Source: an uncultured Verrucomicrobiota bacterium
GTDB taxonomy: Bacteria > Verrucomicrobiota > Verrucomicrobiia > Limisphaerales > UBA1319
DNA length: 64,000 nucleotides
NCBI GenBank assembly: GCA_903845125.1
Contig: CAIMWS010000405.1
Location: forward strand, 1-64,000
Reading direction: 5' to 3'
Shown in pieces: positions 7,785-15,887 of this stretch. Numbering within the stretch: the stretch's first letter is position 1; every line of letters starts with the position of its first letter. The notes under the pieces are model-generated. The model was given only the letters and a program-made list of their open reading frames with translations. It was not told the origin of the DNA and made no database searches. The translations under genes and the position numbers were made by a program.

Positions 7785-9581
7785 ATGCAAAATATCCGCA
7801 GCTTGATATTTTTTGCGGCTGGCGGCCTGGCCTTGGTGGCCCAGGCCGCTGGCCCGGACACCCCTTCCCCGGCAATCCTGCTGCCCAAGCCGGCCCGGGA
7901 GGAGGGGGTGGTTCGCCGGTCTGAAGTGGATCCGCGGGTCCACCAATACCTTTTGCCCGCGCGGGTTCTATGGGTTTCCCCGGCGGATCAGGCCCGGGTT
8001 GAGAAGCCCGAAATCTTGCTGCAAGCCAGCAGCGGCCAGATCACGCTGGATAATCCCAAAGCCTGCATCCTGCGGCACCAGGGCAAAGCCCCGGGCGTTC
8101 TGCTGGATTTCGGGCGCGAGCTGCACGGGGGAATCCAGATCCTGGTCTCCGGCTCGCAAAACAACCAGCCCGTGCGCCTGCGGATACGTTTCGGCGAATC
8201 GGCCAGCGAAGCCATGAGCGAGCTGGGCGGCGGGGAAAACGCCACCAATGACCATGCCATCCGCGACCAAACCTGCCTCGTGCCCTGGCTGGGCACCCAC
8301 GAAATCGGCAATACCGGCTTCCGCTTCGTCCGGATCGACCTGGTCAGCTCCAATAGTTTTGTGCAGCTCAAGGGCGCCCGGGCGATTTTCGTTTACCGGG
8401 ATCTGGAGTATCAAGGGGCCTTCCGGTGCAGCGATGAGCGTCTCAACCAGATCTGGAACACCGGGGCCTACACGGTGCATCTCAACCTCCAGAACTATGT
8501 GTGGGACGGCATCAAGCGGGATCGCCTGGTCTGGATCGGTGATATGCACCCGGAAACCATGACCATCAACTCGGTCTTTGGCGCCCCAGCCGTGGTCCCG
8601 GCCAGCCTGGATTTGATCCGCGATGAAACCCCCCTGCCCAAATGGATGAATGGCATCAGTTCCTATTCCATGTGGTGGGTGTTGATCCACCATAGCTGGT
8701 TCCAATTCACCGGCGACTTGGGATACCTCCAACAGCAGCGTGATTACTTGAAAACATTATTGCCGGCCCTGGTGGCGCGCATCGGGCCCGACAGCCAGGA
8801 ACAGCTGCCTGAAGGCCGTTTCCTGGACTGGCCCTCCAGCGGAAACAAAAAGGCCATCCACGCCGGGCTGCATTCCCTGCTGATCCTTTGCCTGAACTCG
8901 GGTGCGGAACTCTGCCAGGCCTTGGCGGAAGACGATTTGCGGGCCCAGTGTTTGACCGCGGCCAACCGCCTGCGAAAGCATGTCCCCGACCACGGAAACA
9001 GCAAGCAGGCGGCGGCCTTGATGGCCCTGGCCGGCCTGGCCGACCCAGCCCTGCTTAACCGTGAAGTGATGGCTGTGGACGGAGCCCAGCGGATGTCCAC
9101 CTTTTACGGTTACTATGTACTGCAGGCCCGCGCGAAAGCGGGCGATTACCAGGGCTGCCTCGATGTCATCCGGACCTATTGGGGCGCCATGTTGGACTTG
9201 GGTGCCACCACTTTTTGGGAGGATTTTGATGTGAAGTGGACCGAAAACGCGGGCCGTATCGATGAGCTGGTTCCCCCCGGGAAAATCGATGTGCACGGCA
9301 AATATGGCAATTATTGCTACAAAGGTTTCCGGCATAGCCTCTGCCATGGCTGGGCTTCCGGCCCCACGGCCTGGTTGAGCGAGCACGTTTTAGGCGTGCA
9401 GGTGTTGGAGCCGGGATGCAAAACGATCCGCGTCCAGCCTCACCTGGGAGATCTGCAATGGGTGGAAGGCACCTTCCCCACCCCCCTGGGCGTGGTGCAA
9501 GTGCGCCATGAAAAGCAGGCCGATGGCACCATCCGCAGCCAGGTCAAAGCCCCGCCGGGCATCAAAATTGCCGGCCAGTAA
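7785..9581 (+). CDS. Exported GH78-like (alpha-L-rhamnosidase-type) six-hairpin glycosidase
   Basis: The ATG at 7785 gives a signal peptide (MQNIRSLIFFAAGGLALVAQAAG); the upstream TTG at 7770 is less likely. The mature part begins with a beta-sandwich region (VLLDFGRELHGGIQI, typical of bacterial rhamnosidase N-terminal domains). It is followed by a six-hairpin catalytic region starting at QNYVWDGIKRDRLVWIGDMHPE, the block in which GH78 enzymes carry acidic catalytic residues. The C-terminal beta domain has GWASGPTAWLSEHVLGVQ and VEGTFPTPLGVV. At about 600 residues it is shorter than typical 900-residue GH78 enzymes. Removal of terminal rhamnose or a related sugar in the periplasm is inferred, and the substrate is unknown. 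Confidence 0.8.
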   Translation: MQNIRSLIFFAAGGLALVAQAAGPDTPSPAILLPKPAREEGVVRRSEVDPRVHQYLLPARVLWVSPADQARVEKPEILLQASSGQITLDNPKACILRHQGKAPGVLLDFGRELHGGIQILVSGSQNNQPVRLRIRFGESASEAMSELGGGENATNDHAIRDQTCLVPWLGTHEIGNTGFRFVRIDLVSSNSFVQLKGARAIFVYRDLEYQGAFRCSDERLNQIWNTGAYTVHLNLQNYVWDGIKRDRLVWIGDMHPETMTINSVFGAPAVVPASLDLIRDETPLPKWMNGISSYSMWWVLIHHSWFQFTGDLGYLQQQRDYLKTLLPALVARIGPDSQEQLPEGRFLDWPSSGNKKAIHAGLHSLLILCLNSGAELCQALAEDDLRAQCLTAANRLRKHVPDHGNSKQAAALMALAGLADPALLNREVMAVDGAQRMSTFYGYYVLQARAKAGDYQGCLDVIRTYWGAMLDLGATTFWEDFDVKWTENAGRIDELVPPGKIDVHGKYGNYCYKGFRHSLCHGWASGPTAWLSEHVLGVQVLEPGCKTIRVQPHLGDLQWVEGTFPTPLGVVQVRHEKQADGTIRSQVKAPPGIKIAGQ

Positions 9582-9595
9582 AACCCCGAAATCCG

Positions 9596-10441
9596 TCACG
9601 ACGCGAAAACAGGCCAGAATTCCTGCCAGGCCCGGCCTTGGATGAACTCCGGAAACCACCGCTCCGGCGGCGCTTGAAAAACGGCGTTTCCCTCCCCGGT
9701 TTGATACTGGATTCTTTGGGCGTGAAGCGCGTGGTTGGGCAGCAGCAAATCCCGCGCGATCGCGGAGGTGATCCGATCCTGGACCAACGCCAGGTAATGA
9801 TCTTCATCCGGTCCGTATAATTTATCCCCCACAATGGGGTGCCCCAAATGTGCCAGATGAATTCGTATCTGGTGCTTGCGCCCGGTGATCAGGCGTATCT
9901 TCAGCAGCGAAAACTGCCCCTCCGGCCGGCTGAAAACCTGCTCCACCCAGAACTCGGTTTGGGCCGCTGCCCCATCCAGCCGCACCCGGTCTTTGATGGC
10001 GACCGGGCTACGGTCGTCCCGGCCCAGAGGCGCATCCACCAGGCCATGCTCCTCGCGCATGGCTCCCTGGACAATGGCCTGGTATTCCTTGGTGACGCAG
10101 CGGCTTTCCCACAAGCGCCGCAACTCACGCGCTTTTTCCAGGTTTTTGGCAGCCAGGATGATCCCGCTGGTTTCGCGGTCCAGGCGGTTGACCAGGTGGG
10201 GCGCGGGAACACTGGCAGAGACGGTTGCCAGATAGAGCCGCAAGCGGCTGATGAGGCTGGAAAAAACATCCCCTTTGGTGGGGTGGCAGACCAATCCGGC
10301 CGGCTTGTTCACCACTAGTAAATCAGCATCCTCATGCACCACTTCGAACAACGGTTCCAAACCGCCCGGCCCGCGCCCAGCAGTGGGCCTCTCGAAATGC
10401 TGCGAATCGTTGCTTGTCATGACGGGGCGGGAGTGTATCAT
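9596..10441 (-). CDS. RluA-family pseudouridine synthase
   Basis: Cytosolic RNA-modifying enzyme that isomerises uridine in rRNA or tRNA. The catalytic motif is LVNRLDRETSGIILAAKN, with the Asp of HRLDxxTSG, followed by KEYQAIVQG and LITGRKHQIRIHLAHLGHPIVGDKLYG, all typical of RluA/RsuA catalytic domains. No S4 domain is visible. The ORF track starts at 10678, but the first 79 residues are low-complexity and lie over the divergent gene. The ATG at 10441 has GGAGG three bases upstream and the ATG at 10420 is also possible. The divergent DUF6580-like gene starts 10 bases away. The target position in RNA cannot be told. Confidence 0.86.
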   Translation of the reverse strand: MIHSRPVMTSNDSQHFERPTAGRGPGGLEPLFEVVHEDADLLVVNKPAGLVCHPTKGDVFSSLISRLRLYLATVSASVPAPHLVNRLDRETSGIILAAKNLEKARELRRLWESRCVTKEYQAIVQGAMREEHGLVDAPLGRDDRSPVAIKDRVRLDGAAAQTEFWVEQVFSRPEGQFSLLKIRLITGRKHQIRIHLAHLGHPIVGDKLYGPDEDHYLALVQDRITSAIARDLLLPNHALHAQRIQYQTGEGNAVFQAPPERWFPEFIQGRAWQEFWPVFAS

Positions 10442-10450
10442 TAACCTCCG

Positions 10451-11074
10451 ATGAAAGCAAAAGGCAAGGGGTTGCCCTTGATTTTGATGCTGGTGTTCGC
10501 GCTGTCGCGCTGGCCGGGAGTGATGCCGGAAAATTTCAGCGCCGCTTACGCCTTGGCATTTTGCGCCGGGGTATTTTTCCCCGGCCATATGGCTTGGTGG
10601 CTGCCGTTGGCCGCTTTGCTTGGCACCGATTGCCTCATCACCCTCTATTACGCATCCAATGGCAGCGCCACGACGCAACTGACCCAGGCTTTGTTGTTGA
10701 TTCTGCCGAATTATCTGGCCTATGCCGCCCTGATTTTCCTGGGCCGGCGTTTCTCGGCCAAATCTTCATGGCTCCGTCTTTTGAGCGGGGGGTTGCTCGG
10801 GGCCTTGCTCTTTTATGTGGTCACCAACACCATCTCCTGGTTGGTTAATCCCCGATATGACAAAAGCGTTGCCGGGTGGATTCAAGCTTTGACGGTCGGG
10901 CTCCCCGAGTATCCCCCCACTTGGGAGTTTTTCCGGAATACCCTGTTTAGCGGCGGGTTGTTCACCGGGCTGTTTGCGGGGGCCATGAAAGTGGCTACCG
11001 CCATGGAACCTGAAGAAGAAGAGAAAGAAGCACCAGAGGCTGAAGAGGCCGAACCGGAAGAAGCTCCGGCTTGA
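10451..11074 (+). CDS. DUF6580-like integral membrane protein with acidic tail
   Basis: A 207-residue protein with about five hydrophobic segments: LPLILMLVFALS, FSAAYALAFCAGVFF, WWLPLAALLGTDCLIT, ALLLILPNYLAYAALIFL and GGLLGALLFYVVTN. Its WLVNPRY and FFRNTLFSGGLFTGLFAG blocks match what I know of the DUF6580 family of unknown function, and the short SRW and NFSAAYALA start is typical. The last 25 residues are strongly acidic (EPEEEEKEAPEAEEAEPEE), probably a cytosolic or periplasmic extension peculiar to this lineage. It is divergent from the pseudouridine synthase gene. In other bacteria some relatives occur near cobalt/cobalamin genes; nothing here supports that role. Confidence 0.72.
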   Translation: MKAKGKGLPLILMLVFALSRWPGVMPENFSAAYALAFCAGVFFPGHMAWWLPLAALLGTDCLITLYYASNGSATTQLTQALLLILPNYLAYAALIFLGRRFSAKSSWLRLLSGGLLGALLFYVVTNTISWLVNPRYDKSVAGWIQALTVGLPEYPPTWEFFRNTLFSGGLFTGLFAGAMKVATAMEPEEEEKEAPEAEEAEPEEAPA

Positions 11075-11611
11075 CTAAATTTTCAATCGGCGGCCAGTCC
11101 GCTGGATCATCCGTTCATATTGAGGCGAAAGAAATGGTCGTGGTGCGTGCCACGCCATTTGGCGGTGCTGGCTTGCGCGGTGTTGTTGGCATGCAACAAC
11201 TTGCCGGTGCGGATTTGCGTATGCCCAAATCCCCATGCGGGAGTGGTCATCCGCGTGCCATCTTCCAATTTCCTGTTACAGGACTGTTTGGCCGACATAA
11301 ACTTCAATTTCTGATATTGCTTCAATGTTCCGGCTTTTATCAGGTTGACCTCAATTGGACTTTGGAATCCCACCCGAGTCAAACTTTAAATCATCAAGAC
11401 CATTAAAAATTTCACAACCAACGACTGGGATCATTAAGCGCGGAGCGATCATCGGCTTTGCCGGTGGGGGGGGCAAATCCCGAATTCTGTGAGCACAGCG
11501 TTGCCAACCCGGCCCAGTGATTTCCCCATGGCCGGGCATGGTAGGGTGGCGTCCAAGTAACTGTTGCGGAATGATCAAGGTCGGCTAGGATTTTAATGGT
11601 TGGTTTTGCGA
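11075..11611. other. Intergenic region without a recognised gene
   Basis: About 540 bases. Several overlapping ORFs exist: plus 11071-11406, a TTG-started plus 11120-11314 that reads like a short lipoprotein with LLAC, and minus 11107-11382 and 11351-11578. None shows a known domain and the strongest candidates contradict each other on opposite strands. No terminator with a T tract was seen. The region may be a decayed gene or a spacer. Confidence 0.35.
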
Positions 11612-12385
11612 ATGATGAATATGAAGAAATACTTGATGATCGCGGCTTATTGCGGATTGGCATTAGCGAGCGGGTTGGCCGCCAAGGCCGCCGGCACCCC
11701 TGATGCCCTGACCCGCCTGAGCCAGGCCGCCAAGGCCCTGGCGGAACTGCCAAATTATAGCTGGTCATTAAACATCATCATCGAGGGCATGCCTTTCAGC
11801 CCGGGAATAATCCACGGCAAGACACAAAAAGGCGGCTATGCCCATCTGAAAACCGAGGTCAACGGCCAAATCCTGGAAACAGCGATCAAGGATTATCGGA
11901 AAGCCATTACCACCCCCTCCGGTTGGGTGGCCGCCCGGGAATTCAAAACCCCGATGCCAAAGGATAACTCCAAGTCGGATCCGGCGGCCATGGTGGCTCA
12001 ACTGCTCCTGGACCTGCAAACCCCGGATTTGGAAACTGAAAAAATACTGGGCAAAATCAAAACCGTGAAACCAGGCAAGGATGGCTGCCTGGTGGCGGAA
12101 GTGGCAGAAGACGTGGCCAGGGAAGTCATGGCACCCAATCGCCAAATGCCCGGCATCAGCACCAAGCCGCCGCCGCCCAAAAGCGCCAAAAGCGTGATCC
12201 GGTTTTGGATCAAAGACGGTCTGCTGGTGAAAAGCGAGATCGAAGTCCAATTGATCGTGATCGGGCTACCCGGCAAAAAAGACCGCATCGAACGTAAAAT
12301 CACCAAGCATATTACCACCGAGCTCAAAGACATTGGCAAAACCATCGTCCTGGTGCCGGAGGATGCCAAGCGTCTGTTAAAATAA
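11612..12385 (+). CDS. Exported protein of unknown function
   Basis: The ATG at 11612 (or 11621) gives a signal peptide MMNMKKYLMIAAYCGLALASGLAAKAAG; the track start at 11600 is TTG and adds nothing. The mature part of about 230 residues begins with a helix (PDALTRLSQAAKALAEL). A beta-rich region follows (YSWSLNIIIEG, IHGKTQKGGYAHLKTEV) and the protein ends with paired strands (SVIRFWIKDGLLVKSEIEVQL, TTELKDIGKTIVL). This layout resembles LolA-like or MucB-like lipid-carrier folds found in Verrucomicrobia/Planctomycetes exported proteins, but I see no diagnostic motif. It stands alone, with gaps on both sides. Confidence 0.6.
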   Translation: MMNMKKYLMIAAYCGLALASGLAAKAAGTPDALTRLSQAAKALAELPNYSWSLNIIIEGMPFSPGIIHGKTQKGGYAHLKTEVNGQILETAIKDYRKAITTPSGWVAAREFKTPMPKDNSKSDPAAMVAQLLLDLQTPDLETEKILGKIKTVKPGKDGCLVAEVAEDVAREVMAPNRQMPGISTKPPPPKSAKSVIRFWIKDGLLVKSEIEVQLIVIGLPGKKDRIERKITKHITTELKDIGKTIVLVPEDAKRLLK

Positions 12386-12513
12386 GGACTCCCGGGCTGG
12401 TTTGTCACACCTTAATCCGGTTCCTTTTTCCGCGAATTAAAGAAGGGGAAATTGAGGAATTGAACCGATGAATTGTTTGCATAAATAGCGCGGGCCTGTC
12501 AGGATTTGCCCTG

Positions 12514-13944
12514 ATGCCCATGAAAACTAATGCAAACCTGAATCGACGGTCCTTTTTAAAAACCTCCCTGGCCATCGGCGCCACTTACGGCCTCTCCCCG
12601 GTTTCCTGGTCGCGGGTAATTGGCGCCAACGACACCATCCAAGCCGCCGTGGTGGGCGTCAACGGGCGCGGTGGAGCTCATATCAGTGAGCTAAAGAGCC
12701 TTCCCGGCGTGCGCGTGGCGGCCTTGTGCGATGTGGATCGCCGGGTGTTGGCCGCCAAAACCAAAGGCCTGGACCCGGTGCGAACTTACCAGGACGTTCG
12801 GGAGTTGTTGGAAAACAAGGACATCGATGTGGTTACGATCGCCACCACCAATCATTGGCATTCGCTCATCACCATCTGGGCCTGTCAGGCGGGCAAGGAC
12901 GTTTACGTGGAAAAGCCCTGCAGCCACAATGTGTTTGAAGGACGCCAATGTGTGGCCGCCGCCCGCCAATACCAGCGCATCGTGCAACACGGCACCCAAA
13001 GCCGCTCCGGGAATTCCGGACAGTACGCCGCGCTGGTCCAAAGCGGCAAATACGGCAAACTGCTCGTAGCCAAAGGATATTGCTGCAAACCGCGCTGGAG
13101 CATCGGTTACAAGCCGATCTCCCAACCGCCCACGGATCTGGATTTCGACTTGTGGCTGGGTCCCGCACCCAAGCAACCCTACCATGCCAACCTGGTGCAT
13201 TATAATTGGCACTGGTTCTGGGATTTCGGTAATGGCGATGTCGGCAACCAGGGGGTTCATGAAATGGATATAGCTCGTTGGGGTTTGGGTGGCACCCTGC
13301 CCAAAAGCGTCGTCAGTCTGGGTTGCCGTTACGTGGACGAACCGGATTTCCGGGACCAGGGAGAAACCCCCAACCAACTGGTGACCGTCATGGATTTTGG
13401 CGGAACCTTATTGTTGTTCGAAACCCGGGGCCTGGTGGATAAGGTTGCCAGTTACCCACGCATTGTGGCCAACGAGTTTTACTTTGAAGGGGGCGTCATC
13501 AAACAGGATAAATTCTATCCCAAGGGCCAGGAAAAAAGCGAACCGCTGGCCAAAGTGGATTACCAAGTCCATCCCGGCGGGCATTTCGGCAACTTCATCA
13601 ATTGTGTGCGCAGCCGAAAACGGGAGGAATTGAACGCCGAGATCCTCGAAGGCCACCTTTCCAGCGCACTGTGCCACTTGGGCAATGCCTCCTACCGGCT
13701 GTCCTCCCGGCGGCCGTTTGAAAAGCCAAAGGATTTCAGCGACAACCAGGTGGTGGGCGACAGCGTCATGACTTTGTTGGCCAACACCAAGGCCATTGGG
13801 GTGGATCCGGAGAAAGCCGCCTTATGGGTTGGGCCAAAACTGGAATTTGACGCCCAAACGGAGAAATTTACCAGCCATCCCGAGGCCAACCAATTCATCA
13901 CGCGGGTTTACCGTCCGCCGTTTGTGGTGCCAGACAAGGTTTGA
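12514..13944 (+). CDS. Tat-exported Gfo/Idh/MocA-family oxidoreductase
   Basis: A 476-residue protein starting with a twin-arginine signal (NRRSFLKTSLAIGATYGLS), so a folded NAD(P)-containing enzyme is probably exported. The N-terminal Rossmann domain has AAVVGVNGRGGAHI, LCDVDRRV and a TIATTNHWH segment. The conserved DVYVEKPCSHN motif holds the EKP lysine typical of the family. A C-terminal domain with GNGDVGNQGVHEMDIARWGL carries the conserved His/Asp pair. Family members act on sugars, inositols or sugar acids, and Tat-exported versions are abundant in Verrucomicrobia and Planctomycetes. The second possible start is at 12520. The M28 peptidase gene follows after 78 bases. Confidence 0.88.
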   Translation: MPMKTNANLNRRSFLKTSLAIGATYGLSPVSWSRVIGANDTIQAAVVGVNGRGGAHISELKSLPGVRVAALCDVDRRVLAAKTKGLDPVRTYQDVRELLENKDIDVVTIATTNHWHSLITIWACQAGKDVYVEKPCSHNVFEGRQCVAAARQYQRIVQHGTQSRSGNSGQYAALVQSGKYGKLLVAKGYCCKPRWSIGYKPISQPPTDLDFDLWLGPAPKQPYHANLVHYNWHWFWDFGNGDVGNQGVHEMDIARWGLGGTLPKSVVSLGCRYVDEPDFRDQGETPNQLVTVMDFGGTLLLFETRGLVDKVASYPRIVANEFYFEGGVIKQDKFYPKGQEKSEPLAKVDYQVHPGGHFGNFINCVRSRKREELNAEILEGHLSSALCHLGNASYRLSSRRPFEKPKDFSDNQVVGDSVMTLLANTKAIGVDPEKAALWVGPKLEFDAQTEKFTSHPEANQFITRVYRPPFVVPDKV

Positions 13945-14022
13945 GGCCGGCTGATTAACCGACAGTTCATTTACAGAATATCAACCAAACGCAGTTTAAA
14001 AAAACATCTCTTATAATAACCC

Positions 14023-15864
14023 ATGAAATCAATGTTATGGTATGGCTTGGCTTTATCGTTGATGATCCAGCCCTCCCTGAGCCTCAAAGCTCAAACCACC
14101 AATGCACCAGTGGCAGCACGCCCGGCACCCTCCAGTCCGGAGGCGCAAAAAAATCAAACGCCTGAGAATCCTTTGGACCGCATCCGCGATGAGGGCCTGA
14201 ACCACTCCCAAGTCATGGATATCCTTTCGCACTTGACCGAAGTGATCGGCCCGCGCCTGACGGGCTCGCCCGCCCACAAACGGGCCAATGAATGGACGCG
14301 CGACCAGTTGGCTGGCTGGGGAATCACCAATGCCCACCTGGAATCCGCCGGGCTTTTTGGCCGCGGTTGGACGCTTAAAAAATTCTCGGCGCAACTGGTG
14401 GAGCCACAGGGCATCCCGCTGGTGGCCTGGCCCAAAGCCTGGTCCACCGGCCTGGAATGGCCGGTGGTGGGCGAGGTGGTTTACCTGGATGCCCGCAGCA
14501 CAGCGGATTTGGAAAAGTACAAAGGCAAACTGAAAGGAGCCATTGTGCTGATGGGCACTCCGCGTGAGGTCAAAGCCAGGTTTGAGCCTTACGCCACCCG
14601 TTTGACCGATGCGGATTTATTGAAGCTCGCCAATGCGGATCCCACCCGCCGGGGCGTCAGTGCCAGGCGATCCCCCGATGCGGCGCCCGCCAGGGCCACC
14701 AATGCGCCAACCTCCCGGAGAAGAGGCCAGGCCCAGGCAGCCCAAGACTCGCCATCCGCCGCCGCTCCGGGCCGCACCAACGAGGTTCAGAATCCCCGCC
14801 CCAGCCAGGGTTCCCCCTGGGGTTTCACCACTGAACTGGCCCGTTTCGCCGTCCGCGAAGGGGCAGCGGTCTTGGCCAGCCCCAGCTACAGCGGGGACGG
14901 GGGCACTGTTTTCAGCGGCGCCGCCTCGGTCATCCCCCTGGAATCCCCGGCCACGAACGCCCCGGCTTTCAGCCGCTTTTCGCCTTGGGCCACCAACGCG
15001 CCTGCGGGCCTGCCACAAATCTCGCTGGCCATTGAGGATTACAACCGCCTCGTCCGCATGGTGCAACGCGGGCAAAAATTGAAAATGGCGGTAGAGTTGC
15101 AAGTTCAATTCCAGGAGAATGATCCGTTCATTCACAACACCATCGCAGAAATACCCGGCTCAAGCCGCCAGCGGGAACTGGTCATGCTGGGGGCCCATTT
15201 GGATTCCTGGCACGTGGGCACCGGCGCCACGGATGATGCCGCCGGAGTCGCCGTCTGCATGGAAGCCATGCGTATCTTGAAAGGTATGAATTTCCAGCCC
15301 AAACGCTCCATCCGGGTTGGCCTTTGGACAGGGGAAGAACAAGGTTTCCTGGGTTCGCGTGCTTACGTGAACCAGCATTTCGGATACCTTACCAACCTGT
15401 CCAATTCTTCTTCCAGCAACACCCCCGAACGGCAGACCCCGGCAACCTCCTCCCGGGATTCCCGCCGCAAATTGGTGCGCAAATCCGAATATGACCAGCT
15501 GGCGGCTTATTTCAACCTCGACAATGGGGGCGGCAAAATCCGCGGCATCCATCTCCAGAGCAACGAGGCTGTCGGTCCCATTTTCCGCCGCTGGTTGGGC
15601 CCCTTCCAGGATTTGGGCGCCGAAACCATTTCGCTGAGCAATACTGGCGGCACCGATCACATCCCCTTTGATGCTGTGGGCCTGCCCGGCTTCCAATTCA
15701 TCCAGGATCCGCTGGATTACATGTCCCGAACTCACCATTCCACTGCCGATGTGCTGGACCGCATCCAGGCGGACGATCTAAAACAAGCGGCGGTGATCAT
15801 GGCAACATTTGTATATCAGGCCGCCATGGCGGAACAAAAACTGCCTCGCAAGCCGCTGAACTAA
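14023..15864 (+). CDS. Exported M28-family metallopeptidase with PA-like insert
   Basis: A 613-residue protein with a signal peptide (MLWYGLALSLMIQPSLSLKAQ). The catalytic core has the M28 zinc ligands in order: GAHLDSW (His/Asp), TDDAAGVAV (bridging Asp), LWTGEEQGFLGS (catalytic Glu and ligand Glu) and a late MSRTHHSTADVL His. Between signal and core is a PA-like region (GAIVLMGTPREVKARFEPYA) interrupted by a Pro/Ala/Arg/Thr-rich linker of about 70 residues (from NADPTRRGVSARRS to RTNEVQNPRPS). A second low-complexity insert (SNSSSSNTPERQTPATSSRDSRR) lies inside the catalytic domain. Aminopeptidase or carboxypeptidase action outside the cytoplasm is inferred. Confidence 0.87.
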   Translation: MKSMLWYGLALSLMIQPSLSLKAQTTNAPVAARPAPSSPEAQKNQTPENPLDRIRDEGLNHSQVMDILSHLTEVIGPRLTGSPAHKRANEWTRDQLAGWGITNAHLESAGLFGRGWTLKKFSAQLVEPQGIPLVAWPKAWSTGLEWPVVGEVVYLDARSTADLEKYKGKLKGAIVLMGTPREVKARFEPYATRLTDADLLKLANADPTRRGVSARRSPDAAPARATNAPTSRRRGQAQAAQDSPSAAAPGRTNEVQNPRPSQGSPWGFTTELARFAVREGAAVLASPSYSGDGGTVFSGAASVIPLESPATNAPAFSRFSPWATNAPAGLPQISLAIEDYNRLVRMVQRGQKLKMAVELQVQFQENDPFIHNTIAEIPGSSRQRELVMLGAHLDSWHVGTGATDDAAGVAVCMEAMRILKGMNFQPKRSIRVGLWTGEEQGFLGSRAYVNQHFGYLTNLSNSSSSNTPERQTPATSSRDSRRKLVRKSEYDQLAAYFNLDNGGGKIRGIHLQSNEAVGPIFRRWLGPFQDLGAETISLSNTGGTDHIPFDAVGLPGFQFIQDPLDYMSRTHHSTADVLDRIQADDLKQAAVIMATFVYQAAMAEQKLPRKPLN

Positions 15865-15887
15865 TTGGCGGGCTGGTATCGTCGCGG

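Noticed and set aside
11107-11382. 91-residue minus-strand ORF
   Set aside because: No known domain and contradicted by plus-strand ORFs of similar quality; kept only as an intergenic note.
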